Below are positions 18,938 to 27,939 of a DNA stretch of 64,000 nucleotides, piece after piece. Where the stretch lies: NCBI RefSeq assembly GCF_001570805.1, contig NZ_BCSJ01000015.1:186001-250000 (forward strand). The letters run 5' to 3'. How positions within the stretch are numbered: the first letter of the stretch is position 1; each line of letters opens with the position of its first letter. A program made the position numbers and the translations under genes. The stretch comes from Brevibacterium epidermidis NBRC 14811. GTDB lineage: Bacteria; Actinomycetota; Actinomycetes; Actinomycetales; Brevibacteriaceae. The notes under the pieces were generated by a model. That model was not told where the DNA came from. It saw only the letters and a list, made by a program, of their open reading frames with translations, and searched no databases.

Positions 18938-18969
18938 AGCGGCCCCGCACCGTGTGGTGCGGGGCCGCT
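18938..18969 (-). terminator. Terminator of the sdh operon
   Basis: A perfect 14-bp GC-rich stem (18938-18951 with 18956-18969) and a 4-nt loop, followed on the minus strand by TTCGTCT. It starts 25 nt after the sdhB stop. Confidence 0.8.
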
Positions 18970-18993
18970 GCAGTCTGTCTCAGACTGACGCGA

Positions 18994-19782
18994 TCAGAAG
19001 GCGCGCTGGAGGATCGCCTGCTTCACCTCGGCGATGGCCTTGGTGATCTCGATGCCGCGAGGGCAGGCCTCGGTGCAGTTGAAGGTGGTGCGGCAGCGCC
19101 ACACGCCTTCCTTGTCGTTGAGGACCTCGAGGCGCATGTCTCCGCCTTCGTCACGCGAATCGAAGATGAAACGGTGCGCGTTGACGATCGCGGCAGGACC
19201 GAAGTACTGGCCGTCGGTCCAGAACACGGGGCAGGACGAGGTGCACGCAGCGCAGAGGATGCACTTCGTGGTGTCGTCGAAGGCCGCACGCTGTTCGGCC
19301 GACTGCAGACGCTCACGCGTGGGCTCGTGTCCCGAGGTGACGAGGAACGGCATGACCTCGCGGTACGACTGGAAGAACGGCTCCATGTCGACGATCATGT
19401 CCTTCTCGAGCGGAAGGCCCTTGATCGCTTCGATGGTGATCGGCTTCGAGGTGTCGAGGTCCTTGAGCAGAGTCTTGCAGGCCAGGCGGTTGCGGCCGTT
19501 GATGCGCATCGCATCGGAGCCGCAGACGCCGTGGGCGCAGGACCGGCGGAAAGACAGCGAGCCGTCGATCTCCCACTTGATCTTGTGGAGAGCGTCGAGC
19601 ACACGGTCGGTGCCGTACATCGTGACGTTGTATTCCTCCCAGTGCGCTTCGGAATCGACCTCGGGGTCGAAACGAGCGATCCGGAAGGTGCAGTCGAAGG
19701 ACGGAATGGTTCCGCCTTCGCCGGACACGTGTGTCGGCAGGTCGATCTTCGACGCTGGCTCTGGGGTGGTATCGGTGCTCAT
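18994..19782 (-). CDS. sdhB: Succinate dehydrogenase iron-sulfur subunit
   Basis: The 262-residue subunit that passes electrons from FAD to quinone. Cluster ligands: RSCAHGVCGSDAM with a later RNRLACKTLL for the 2Fe-2S centre, then CILCAACTSSCP and FNCTEACPRGIEITKAI for the 4Fe-4S and 3Fe-4S centres. The ATG shares its A with the sdhA stop (TGATG). Last gene of sdhCDAB. Confidence 0.96.
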   Translation of the reverse strand: MSTDTTPEPASKIDLPTHVSGEGGTIPSFDCTFRIARFDPEVDSEAHWEEYNVTMYGTDRVLDALHKIKWEIDGSLSFRRSCAHGVCGSDAMRINGRNRLACKTLLKDLDTSKPITIEAIKGLPLEKDMIVDMEPFFQSYREVMPFLVTSGHEPTRERLQSAEQRAAFDDTTKCILCAACTSSCPVFWTDGQYFGPAAIVNAHRFIFDSRDEGGDMRLEVLNDKEGVWRCRTTFNCTEACPRGIEITKAIAEVKQAILQRAF

Positions 19783-21542
19783 CAGTACTTACGCTCCATC
19801 GGCTGGTAACGGGTGACGATGACGGGCTTCGTCTCCAGACGCATGCCCTTGATGCCGTCGGTCTCCGCTTCGGGATCGAGGTAGGTCATCGTGTGGTGCA
19901 TGAAGTTCTCGTCGTCACGATCCGGGAAGTCCTCGCGGAAGTGTCCTCCACGCGATTCCTTGCGGTGGATGGCGGCGACAGAGATGACCTCGGCGAGCTC
20001 GAGCAGGAAGCCGAGCTCGACGGCCTCGAGCAGATCGAGGTTGTACCGCTTGCCGCGGTCCTGGATGCCCACGTTGTTGTAGCGTTCGCGCAGCTTCGCG
20101 ATCTCGTCCAGAGCAGCCCGGAGAGTCTCGTCGGTGCGGAACACCTGGACGTTGGCGTCCATGAGGTCCTGCAGGTCCTTGCGGATGGCGGCGATGCGTT
20201 CGGTGCCGTCCGAGGTGCGCATCTTCTCGAGCATCTCGACGACCTCGGTCTCCGGGTTCTCCGGAAGCTCGACGAACTCAGCGGTCTTCGCGTATTCCGC
20301 GGCGGCGATGCCGGCGCGCTTGCCGAAGACGTTGATGTCGAGCAGCGAGTTCGTGCCCAGGCGGTTCGAGCCGTGTACGGACACGCAGGCGACCTCACCG
20401 GCGGCGTAGAGGCCGGGGATGACGTTGTCGTTGTCCGCCAGCACTTCGGCCTTGATGTTCGTCGGGATGCCGCCCATCGCATAGTGCGCGGTCGGGAAGA
20501 CCGGCACCGGCTCCGTGTAGGGCTCGACACCGAGGTAGGTGCGAGCGAACTCGGTGATGTCGGGCAGCTTTTCGTCGATATGCGAGGGCTCGAGGTGGGT
20601 GAGGTCGAGCAGGACGTAGTCCTTGTTCGGTCCGCAGCCACGGCCTTCACGGACTTCGTTGGCCATCGAACGGGCCACGATGTCACGCGGGGCGAGGTCC
20701 TTGATCGTGGGGGCGTAGCGCTCCATGAAGCGCTCACCCTCGGAGTTGCGGAGGATGCCGCCCTCACCACGTGCAGCCTCGGACAGGAGGATGCCCAGGC
20801 CGGCGAGGCCTGTGGGGTGGAACTGGAAGAACTCCATGTCCTCCAGCGGGATGCCGCGGTTGTAGGTCACGGCCATGCCGTCGCCGGTCAGGGTGTGCGC
20901 GTTCGACGTGGTCTTGAAGACCTTGCCGACACCGCCGGTGGCGAAGACGACAGACTTGGCCTGGAAGACGTGGATCTCGCCGGTGGCCAGTTCGTAGGAC
21001 ACGACGCCGGCGGGACGCTTGACCCCGTCGACCTCGGTCATGACGAGGTCGAGGACGTAGAACTCGTTATAGAACTCCACGCCGTGCTTGACGCACTGCT
21101 GGTACAGGGTCTGGAGGATCATGTGACCGGTGCGGTCAGCGGCGTAGCAGGAGCGGCGCACGGCGGACTTGCCGTGGTCGCGGGTGTGCCCGCCGAAGCG
21201 ACGCTGGTCGATCTTGCCCTCGGGGGTGCGGTTGAACGGCAGCCCCATCTTCTCGAGGTCGAGGACGGCGTCGATGGCTTCCTTGGCCATCACCTCGGCG
21301 GCGTCCTGGTCGACCAGATAGTCACCGCCCTTGACGGTGTCGAAGGTGTGCCATTCCCAGTTGTCCTCTTCCACGTTCGCCAGTGCGGCGCACATTCCGC
21401 CCTGGGCGGCGCCGGTGTGTGAACGGGTGGGGTAGAGCTTGGTGAGAACGGCGGTGCGGGCACGCTGGCCCGACTCGATCGCCGCACGCATGCCGGCGCC
21501 GCCGGCGCCGACGATGACGACGTCGTAATGATGTACCTGCAT
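19782..21542 (-). CDS. sdhA: Succinate dehydrogenase flavoprotein subunit
   Basis: The 586-residue FAD subunit oxidises succinate to fumarate. Motifs: [14 protein letters not shown] (dinucleotide fold), [11 protein letters not shown] with the histidine that carries covalent [13 protein letters not shown] and [14 protein letters not shown] in the active site, [10 protein letters not shown], and [27 protein letters not shown] precedes the ATG. No CCGAGGCGG repeat occurs in the sdh genes. Confidence 0.97.
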   Translation of the reverse strand: MQVHHYDVVIVGAGGAGMRAAIESGQRARTAVLTKLYPTRSHTGAAQGGMCAALANVEEDNWEWHTFDTVKGGDYLVDQDAAEVMAKEAIDAVLDLEKMGLPFNRTPEGKIDQRRFGGHTRDHGKSAVRRSCYAADRTGHMILQTLYQQCVKHGVEFYNEFYVLDLVMTEVDGVKRPAGVVSYELATGEIHVFQAKSVVFATGGVGKVFKTTSNAHTLTGDGMAVTYNRGIPLEDMEFFQFHPTGLAGLGILLSEAARGEGGILRNSEGERFMERYAPTIKDLAPRDIVARSMANEVREGRGCGPNKDYVLLDLTHLEPSHIDEKLPDITEFARTYLGVEPYTEPVPVFPTAHYAMGGIPTNIKAEVLADNDNVIPGLYAAGEVACVSVHGSNRLGTNSLLDINVFGKRAGIAAAEYAKTAEFVELPENPETEVVEMLEKMRTSDGTERIAAIRKDLQDLMDANVQVFRTDETLRAALDEIAKLRERYNNVGIQDRGKRYNLDLLEAVELGFLLELAEVISVAAIHRKESRGGHFREDFPDRDDENFMHHTMTYLDPEAETDGIKGMRLETKPVIVTRYQPMERKY

Positions 21543-21551
21543 GTTTCTCCT

Positions 21552-22001
21552 TTAGGCCTTGCAGAACTCAGCCAGGACCGAGGGGTCCGCTCCGGCCGGG
21601 CAGGGATCGAACGTGAAGATGACGAGCGTGCCGAGCACGATGACGATGACCGAGGCGATGTAGAGGATCACCTGCAGGGCCATGCGCGTGCCGGGCTTCT
21701 CGGAGTAGTCCATGATGATGGTGCGCAGACCGTTGGTGCCGTGCAGCATCGCCAGCCACAGCATGAGCAGATCCCAGATCTGCCAGAACGGGCTGGCCCA
21801 CTTGCCTGCGACGAAGCCGAAGTCGATGGCCTGGACGCCGTCTCCGGCCCACAGGTTCACGAACAGGTGGCCGAAGATGAGGATGACGAGCACGACGCCG
21901 GAGATGCGCATGAACAGCCATGCGAACATCTCGAACTTCGAGCGTGTCGACTTGTGCCGGGAATAGCCGGTCCGCGGAGCCGGAATGGATGTTGTGCTCA
22001 T
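21552..22001 (-). CDS. sdhD: Succinate dehydrogenase membrane anchor subunit
   Basis: A 149-residue membrane subunit with three helices (about 24-50, 70-95 and 105-130). Histidines in IFGHLFVNLW and AMLHGTNGLR are the expected haem/quinone-site residues. It begins just after the sdhC stop with GGAGG upstream. C-terminal sequence ends with DPCPAGADPSVLAEF. Confidence 0.9.
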   Translation of the reverse strand: MSTTSIPAPRTGYSRHKSTRSKFEMFAWLFMRISGVVLVILIFGHLFVNLWAGDGVQAIDFGFVAGKWASPFWQIWDLLMLWLAMLHGTNGLRTIIMDYSEKPGTRMALQVILYIASVIVIVLGTLVIFTFDPCPAGADPSVLAEFCKA

Positions 22002-22002
22002 G

Positions 22003-22380
22003 TCAGCCTCCGAAGGTGTGCATCAGCTGGCGGGGAATGAAGGCGATCATGATGATCAGCCAGATGATCATGACTCCCCAGAACAGCTTCTTCTGGTTTT
22101 TCGGGCCACTCTTCGAGAAATCGACGAGAATGACGCGCAGACCGTTGAACGCATGGAATGCGATTGCGGCGACGAGCGCGATCTCACCGAATGCCATGAC
22201 CGGTGTCTTATAGGTTCCGATCACTGCGTTGTACGCCTCGGGCGAGACGCGGACGAGGGCAGTATCGAGCACGTGGACCAGAAGGAAGAAGAAGATTCCG
22301 ACGCCTGTGACGCGATGCGCGACCCAGGACCACATTCCTTCGTTTCCTCGGTACAGAGTGCCCGTAGACGCTTTGGCCAC
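22003..22380 (-). CDS. sdhC: Succinate dehydrogenase cytochrome b subunit
   Basis: A 125-residue membrane subunit with three helices. WSWVAHRVTGVGIFFFLLVH and AAIAFHAFNGLRVILVD carry the conserved Arg and His residues of the haem and quinone sites. GTG 22380 follows GGAGG by 7 nt. First gene of the operon; a CRP/GlxR-like site lies about 150 bp upstream. Confidence 0.92.
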   Translation of the reverse strand: MAKASTGTLYRGNEGMWSWVAHRVTGVGIFFFLLVHVLDTALVRVSPEAYNAVIGTYKTPVMAFGEIALVAAIAFHAFNGLRVILVDFSKSGPKNQKKLFWGVMIIWLIIMIAFIPRQLMHTFGG

Positions 22381-22725
22381 GGAGCATCCTCCATCTTGAT
22401 TATTCGGGTGTGTACGTCTAGAAACTACGCCGAAGACGCCGTCTGTGCCAGTCGGGACACGGCTGAGCGGCTCGGATCACACGACAACCCTGGCAATTCC
22501 CTCAAAACTGGGATTCACCGTCTCACGGAAGTTCATTTACATCACAGTCGTGTGCTCTAAATTGTTTCGCTCCCGTTCTGACCTGGACTGCCCCGGAATA
22601 CGGGAACACCATCACCGAGGCGGCCCTGAGGTGGGGAGATCCCCACCGGAGCCTTAAGGATCGGCTCATCCGACACGGCGGGCAACCTCGGGGAACGTCT
22701 GCCCGAACTCTGAGACACTGAAATC
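22381..22725. other. Divergent promoter region, sdhC / manC
   Basis: No gene is visible. The sdh promoter must lie here, as well as that of the mannose-1-phosphate gene, which may be leaderless (GACACT 6 nt before its GTG, a weak -10). It also contains one CCGAGGCGG copy (22615-22623). Confidence 0.4.
22531..22546. promoter_or_regulatory. Possible CRP/GlxR-type site upstream of sdhC
   Basis: GTTCATTTACATCACA matches 9 of the 12 fixed positions of the known TGTGANNTANNTCACA consensus, with one perfect half. In corynebacteria GlxR controls sdh, which makes the site plausible, but the left half is poor. Confidence 0.35.
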
Positions 22726-23835
22726 GTGAACACGCACTTCCACGCCATCATCCCCGCCGGCGGGTCCGGAACGCGCCTGTGGCCGCTCTCGCGTCGGGCG
22801 ACGCCGAAGTTCCTCCACGATGTCCTCGGTCTCGGTCGGAGCCTCATCCAGGCCACCTGGGACCGGGTCGCGCCGATCGTCGGCGAAGACAGAGTCTGGG
22901 TGGTCACCGGTGAGAACCACTTCGATCAGGTCGCCGAACAGCTGCCGCACATCGCCCGCGGCCAGATCATCGCCGAACCCTCCCCGAAGGATTCCGCCGC
23001 CGCCATCGGACTGGCCGCTATGCTCATCGCCCGCGAGGATCCCGATGCCATCGTCGGATCGTTCTCCGCCGACCACTCGATCACGAACGTCGACGAATTC
23101 CGTCTCGTCATCGACCAGGCCGTCGCGGCCGCGGAGACCGGGGATATCGTCACGATCGGCATCATGCCCCGCAATCCCGCTACCGCCTACGGCTATATCG
23201 AGACCGGCGACCTGCTCGGCCTCGACGGGGCGCCCACGGCCAGGCGCGCGCTGGCCTTCGCGGAGAAGCCGGAGGCGAGCACGGCTCGTCAGTATGTGAA
23301 CTCCGGGCGCTACCGCTGGAATGCGGGCATGTTCATCGCCAAGGCCTCTTCCCTGCTCGACATCCTCGCCGAGGAGGACCCCGCCCTCTACTCCGGACTG
23401 GCCCGGATCGCAGAGGCCTGGGACACCCCCGACCACGACGAGGTGCTCAGCGCCGTGTGGCCCGGACTGGAGAAGCGAGCCATCGACTATGTGGTGGCCG
23501 AGCCCGCGGCAGCGGCCGGTCGGGTCATCGTCATTCCCGGTGACTTCGGCTGGGACGATGTCGGCGACTTCGACTCAGTGGCCCGACTGCGCCAGCCGGT
23601 GCCGGGGGAGCCGCGGGGAGTGATCTCGATCGGCGGGAACACCGACCTGCTCGAAGTCGACGCCTCGGGTGTCGTGTTCTCCGAAGGGCCGCGGACGGTG
23701 GCGATCGTCGGACTCGAAGACCTCGTCGTCGTCGACACCGACGACGTCCTGCTCATCACCTCCCGCTCACACGCGCAGGATGTGAAGAAGGCAGTGTCCG
23801 TCGCCGGTGAGCGCGGACTCGACGAACTGCTCTGA
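22726..23835 (+). CDS. manC: Mannose-1-phosphate guanylyltransferase
   Basis: A 369-residue nucleotidyltransferase making GDP-mannose for cell-envelope glycans. The N-terminal AIIPAGGSGTRLWPLSRRATPKF holds the GTP-binding signature; AEPSPKDSAAAIGLAA, SADH and AYGYIETG follow, with FAEKPEASTA and RWNAGMF as sugar-site blocks. No phosphomannose isomerase domain is attached, so it is the short form. GTG 22726 has no Shine-Dalgarno. It stands alone, divergent from sdh. Confidence 0.9.
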   Translation: MNTHFHAIIPAGGSGTRLWPLSRRATPKFLHDVLGLGRSLIQATWDRVAPIVGEDRVWVVTGENHFDQVAEQLPHIARGQIIAEPSPKDSAAAIGLAAMLIAREDPDAIVGSFSADHSITNVDEFRLVIDQAVAAAETGDIVTIGIMPRNPATAYGYIETGDLLGLDGAPTARRALAFAEKPEASTARQYVNSGRYRWNAGMFIAKASSLLDILAEEDPALYSGLARIAEAWDTPDHDEVLSAVWPGLEKRAIDYVVAEPAAAAGRVIVIPGDFGWDDVGDFDSVARLRQPVPGEPRGVISIGGNTDLLEVDASGVVFSEGPRTVAIVGLEDLVVVDTDDVLLITSRSHAQDVKKAVSVAGERGLDELL

Positions 23836-23985
23836 GCCGACCGCCCACCTCCAGGCTTGGGGGAGCGAAGCGGGAAGTATGTCGAAATTGGTCGCAATGG
23901 GCACATTTGTGACATCGAGTGCCTAGCATTGCTTGAAATGTTCGACATCGCCCATCCCCGACCTCCCCGCACTGAAGGACCAGAC

Positions 23986-25158
23986 GTGATCAGATCGACA
24001 ATCGCTGAGATCGGTGCAGAGCTCATCGATTTCCGCCGCGACATCCATGCTCATCCGGAACTGTCCTTCCAGGAGTTCGACACCACAGACAAGATCGTCG
24101 CCCGCCTCGAGGCTGCCGGGCTCACACCGAAGCGCCTCGAAGGCACCGGCGTCGTCTGCGAAGTCGGCGAAGGGCCGGTTGCAGTGGGACTGCGAGCCGA
24201 TATCGACGCGCTGCCCGTCGACGACCTCATCGATGAGGACTTCCGGTCCACCGTTCCCGGCGTCGCCCATGCCTGCGGCCATGACGTCCACCTGACCTCA
24301 CTCATCGGCGCCGGCATCGCCCTGCAGAAGATCCACGAGTCACGTCCCGGCGGACTCGGCGGACGCGTGCGTCTGATCTTCCAGCCCGGCGAGGAAGTCA
24401 CCCCTGGTGGTGCGCTGCGCGTGATCTCCCAAGGCGTCCTCGACGACGTGCCCGAGGTCTACGCCGTCCACTGCGACCCGAACGTCGACATCGGCAAGGT
24501 CGGATCGCGCATCGGCGCCATCACCGCAGCCGGCGACACCGTCATCATCCGCCTGTCCGGTCACGGCGGACACACCTCGCGTCCGCACCTGACCGAGGAC
24601 CTCGTCTACGCGCTCGGCAAACTCGCCACCGACCTGCCCTCGACTCTCGGACGCCTCATCGATCCGCGTCACGCGATCTCGCTCGTGTGGGGTGAGATCA
24701 GCGCCGGCCATGCCGCGAACGTCGTCCCCAGCGAGGGGATCCTGCGCGGAACCCTGCGCTGCCTCGACGTCGACGGCTGGAACCAGGTCGCCGAGGTGCT
24801 GCCCGAGCTCGTCGATCGCATCGCAGGACCCTACGGAGTCGAGGTCGACCTCGAACATCGCCGAGGCGTCCCTCCGGTGGTCAACACAGAAGACCAGGTC
24901 ACCCTCATCGAATCCGCCGTCCGCGGGGAGCTCGGAGAGAACTCCGTCCAGCTGACCCCGCAGTCCATGGGCGGGGAGGACTTCGCCTGGTACCTCACCC
25001 ACTGCCCGGGAGCCCTCATCCGACTGGGCACCCGCACCCCCGGCGGCATCACCTACGACATCCACCAGGGTGATCTGCTCATCGACGAACGCGCCGTGGA
25101 GATCGCCGCCCGCGTGTTCACAGCCACCGCGCTCAAGGTCCTCGACCGCGACCGCTGA
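23986..25158 (+). CDS. M20-family amidohydrolase (aminoacylase / IAA-amino acid hydrolase type)
   Basis: A 390-residue metallopeptidase-like amidohydrolase that cleaves N-acyl or indole-acetyl amino acids or similar amides. Motifs: DFRRDIHAHPELSFQEFDT, GLRADIDALP, HACGHDVHLTSLIGA, QPGEEVTPGGA and the dimerisation-domain GHGGHTSRPHLTED. The C-terminal MGGEDFAWYL supplies a metal ligand. I choose GTG 23986 (GAAGGA upstream); an in-frame ATG at 23938 would add 16 residues. Substrate unknown. Confidence 0.88.
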   Translation: MIRSTIAEIGAELIDFRRDIHAHPELSFQEFDTTDKIVARLEAAGLTPKRLEGTGVVCEVGEGPVAVGLRADIDALPVDDLIDEDFRSTVPGVAHACGHDVHLTSLIGAGIALQKIHESRPGGLGGRVRLIFQPGEEVTPGGALRVISQGVLDDVPEVYAVHCDPNVDIGKVGSRIGAITAAGDTVIIRLSGHGGHTSRPHLTEDLVYALGKLATDLPSTLGRLIDPRHAISLVWGEISAGHAANVVPSEGILRGTLRCLDVDGWNQVAEVLPELVDRIAGPYGVEVDLEHRRGVPPVVNTEDQVTLIESAVRGELGENSVQLTPQSMGGEDFAWYLTHCPGALIRLGTRTPGGITYDIHQGDLLIDERAVEIAARVFTATALKVLDRDR

Positions 25159-25196
25159 TTACCCGGCCGGTGTCCCGGGCCGATAATCTGGGTGCC

Positions 25197-26363
25197 ATGA
25201 GTCTTCGAGCCCGCAGCACCTCCATCGCCGCCTTCGCTGCGGTGGGCACCCTGGTGCTGACCGGCTGCTCCGTCACTGCCCCTGAAGCTCTCGAAGAGGA
25301 ACGGCTAGGTTGCCTCGTCTCGGCACCGGCCGGCTTCGACGATCACTCCGCCGGTGCACTCACCCTCGAGGAGACGGAACTGGCCCGCGCGGCCGGTGTC
25401 TTCTCCGGCACCTCGAGTCAACGCGTTTCGAGTGGGTCGGCCACCTCGGCGGCTCTGGATCGGATGAATAAGCACGACTGTGCACTGACCACGGTCATCG
25501 GGCCCGGCGGAGCGGACGAACTCGCGGACTTCGCCGCAAACCATCCCGACGACCTGTTCCTCGGTGTCTCCAGCGGCACCGTTGACCTGCCGAAGAACGT
25601 GCTGAGCATGGATTTCGACCTCGTCCCGCCCGCCTTCATCGCCGGCTACACCGCGGCCACCGCCTCGGAGACGGGGAAGGTCGGAGTCGTCGTCTCGCAC
25701 GGATTCCCGCAGTCCGACCGCATCCTGACTGCCTTCGACGCCGGCGTCGACCTGTACAACAAGGAGAAGGACGAAGACCAGCCGAAAGCTCAGTCCTATC
25801 GTCCTTCCTCGGGTGGGGCCGCCTCGGCGAAGGGTTCGCCTCGGTCGATCGACGATACCCGCGGCGCGGGGCAGGAGTACTTCGAACGGTCCTTCGACGC
25901 CGACGTCGACGTTCTCGTCCCCTTCGGATCGGCCGCCGCAATGGGTGTGGTCACCGCAGCCGATGAGAAGCGGATGAAGCTGAACACGGTCACGGAGGAC
26001 CCCGACGGCGACGAGGATGGGCCGAGTCTGCCGAAGGTCGTCTGGTACGGAACTGCGGGCGGATTCTCGAAGACGATCGTGGCCAGCGTCGAGCCGAACG
26101 TGCGCCGCGGACTGCGCGCGATGTTCCCCGATTGGCCGCAGAGCAAGAACCCCGACGAGGTGGCCCCGGCACCGAAGACCGAGCCCGCGGAGATCGGCGG
26201 CTTCCGCGTCGCCGACCGACACTACTGGGGCACCCTCGACAACGGCGGGGTGCGCATCGTCGCCGAGGACGGATTCCTCTCCCGCGTCTCCGACGCCGGG
26301 CGCGGAATCACGGACCTCAGGGAGCGGATCAAGAGCGGGGAGATCGACCCGGAGAAAGGATGA
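25197..26363 (+). CDS. BMP-family (PnrA-like) lipoprotein
   Basis: A 388-residue exported lipoprotein. The signal peptide ends with LVLTGC (Cys24). The body has the PnrA/Med fold: GGADELADFAANHPDDLFLG, FIAGYTAATASETGKVGVV and VLVPFGSAAAMGV. Such proteins bind nucleosides for ABC uptake. No permease genes are adjacent, but adenosine deaminase follows directly, which supports nucleoside salvage. A Ser/Gly/Ala loop near residue 200 carries one CCGAGGCGG copy in reverse. TAATCT (25184-25189) lies 7 nt before the ATG, pointing to a leaderless transcript. Confidence 0.8.
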   Translation: MSLRARSTSIAAFAAVGTLVLTGCSVTAPEALEEERLGCLVSAPAGFDDHSAGALTLEETELARAAGVFSGTSSQRVSSGSATSAALDRMNKHDCALTTVIGPGGADELADFAANHPDDLFLGVSSGTVDLPKNVLSMDFDLVPPAFIAGYTAATASETGKVGVVVSHGFPQSDRILTAFDAGVDLYNKEKDEDQPKAQSYRPSSGGAASAKGSPRSIDDTRGAGQEYFERSFDADVDVLVPFGSAAAMGVVTAADEKRMKLNTVTEDPDGDEDGPSLPKVVWYGTAGGFSKTIVASVEPNVRRGLRAMFPDWPQSKNPDEVAPAPKTEPAEIGGFRVADRHYWGTLDNGGVRIVAEDGFLSRVSDAGRGITDLRERIKSGEIDPEKG

Positions 26364-26395
26364 GGGGCTCTGGCGTCATCGGATAAGCTGAGACG

Positions 26396-27502
26396 GTGAT
26401 GAATGTACCCGCCGGCGTCGCATCGGACGACCCCATCCTGCAGCTGCCCAAAGTCTCCCTCCATGATCACCTCGACGGCGGTCTGCGCCCGTCGACGATG
26501 ATCGAACTGGCCGACTCGATCGGCCACACCCTGCCTGCCACCGACGCCGAGTCGCTGGGCCGTTGGTTCTCGGAGTCCGCGAACTCCGGTGACCTGGTCC
26601 GCTACCTCGAGACGTTCTCGCACACCGTGGCGGTCATGCAGAGCGAGGACAACCTGCGCCGCGTGGCCAAGGAATGGGTCCTCGACCAGGTGGCCGACGG
26701 GGTCTTCTACGCCGAGGCCCGATGGGCTCCCGAACAGCACCTCGAGGGCGGGCTCGAACTCGACACCGTCGTCGAGGCAGTCCAGGCCGGTCTCGAGGAG
26801 GGCGTGTCCGAGGCGGCTGCCGACGGCAAGTACATCCGCGTTGGACAGCTCATCACGGCCATGCGTCAGGCCGACAACTCGCTGGCGATCGCCGAACTGG
26901 CCATCCGCCATCGTGAGAAGGGTGCGGACTCCGGTGTCGTCGGCTTCGACATCGCCGGACCCGAGAACGGCTTCCCGCCGTCTGCGCACCTCTCCGCATT
27001 CAACGCCCTGCACCAGGCATATGTGCCGGTGACGATCCACGCTGGTGAGGCCGCCGGCAAGGAATCCATCCACGAGGCGGTCACCATCTGCCACGCCCAG
27101 CGCCTGGGCCATGGTGCTCGCATCGTCGAGGACATGGACATCGTCGAAGGTCAGGGACAGCTCGGCAGCCTCGCCGCCTGGGTCCTCGACCAGCAGATCC
27201 CGCTCGAACTGTGCCCGAGCTCCAACCTGCAGACCGACATCGGCGGCACCATCGCCAGCCACCCGATCACCGGGCTCAAGGATCTCGGCTTCGCGGTCAC
27301 CATCAACCCGGACAACCGGCTCATGTCCGGCACTTCCGTGTCGCGTGAGATGCGTCTGCTCGTCGACGAAGCCGGTTGGAACCAGACCGACCTCGAATGG
27401 GCGACGGTCAACGCCGTGACCGCTGCCTTCCTGCCCCTGGATGTGCGTGAGCGCATGCTCGACGAAATCCTCATCCCCGGATTCGCCCGGGTGACCATTT
27501 GA
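26396..27502 (+). CDS. add: Adenosine deaminase
   Basis: A 368-residue zinc enzyme converting adenosine to inosine. Metal and catalytic motifs: LHDHLDGGLRPSTM, the central HAGEAAGKES with catalytic Glu, RLGHGARI, and TINPDNRLMSGT with the Asp ligand (the actinobacterial form of NTDD). TAAGCT lies 6 nt before GTG 26396, and ATG 26399 follows immediately; either may be used in a leaderless mRNA. The next gene overlaps by 4 nt. Confidence 0.93.
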   Translation: MMNVPAGVASDDPILQLPKVSLHDHLDGGLRPSTMIELADSIGHTLPATDAESLGRWFSESANSGDLVRYLETFSHTVAVMQSEDNLRRVAKEWVLDQVADGVFYAEARWAPEQHLEGGLELDTVVEAVQAGLEEGVSEAAADGKYIRVGQLITAMRQADNSLAIAELAIRHREKGADSGVVGFDIAGPENGFPPSAHLSAFNALHQAYVPVTIHAGEAAGKESIHEAVTICHAQRLGHGARIVEDMDIVEGQGQLGSLAAWVLDQQIPLELCPSSNLQTDIGGTIASHPITGLKDLGFAVTINPDNRLMSGTSVSREMRLLVDEAGWNQTDLEWATVNAVTAAFLPLDVRERMLDEILIPGFARVTI

Positions 27503-27939
27503 CCGCACGCAATGACCGGGCCGCAGCGTCCGGTGCAACACCTGAGCCTGCGGGGCACGGCGTTCCGACCCCGCGGGCGATGCTGGTGCCCGTGACCGTC
27601 CTCGGCATACAGGCGCTGGCCCTGGTCGGATCGGCAGTGTCGTTCATCATCACGGCGATCACCGCCGGACCGCTGGCGGCCTCGCTGATCGGCCTGGCCG
27701 TCATGTTCCTCATCTTCGCGGCTGGAGTCGGCGCCGCGGCGCGAGGTGCATGGCGCCTGCACCGGTGGGCTCGTCCGGCGGCGATCGCGTTCGAGCTGCT
27801 CGTCATCGTCTTCGCCTTCAGCGTCATCGGCGGATCCCTCTGGCTGGGGTTGGCCTGCCTGGTCACCGCCATCGCCGTGCTCCTGGGCTTCTTCCTGCCC
27901 GCCGTCGTCGACGCCTACAACCGCGCCCTGACCGACTGA
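27499..27939 (+). CDS. Small four-helix membrane protein
   Basis: A 146-residue protein with a Pro/Ala-rich N-terminus and four predicted membrane helices (about 28-50, 55-75, 90-112, 115-135). No family recognised. It starts at TTG 27499 inside the adenosine deaminase stop (TTGA), so it is likely translated with it. Its last 25 nt overlap the convergent monooxygenase gene. Confidence 0.65.
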   Translation: MTARNDRAAASGATPEPAGHGVPTPRAMLVPVTVLGIQALALVGSAVSFIITAITAGPLAASLIGLAVMFLIFAAGVGAAARGAWRLHRWARPAAIAFELLVIVFAFSVIGGSLWLGLACLVTAIAVLLGFFLPAVVDAYNRALTD

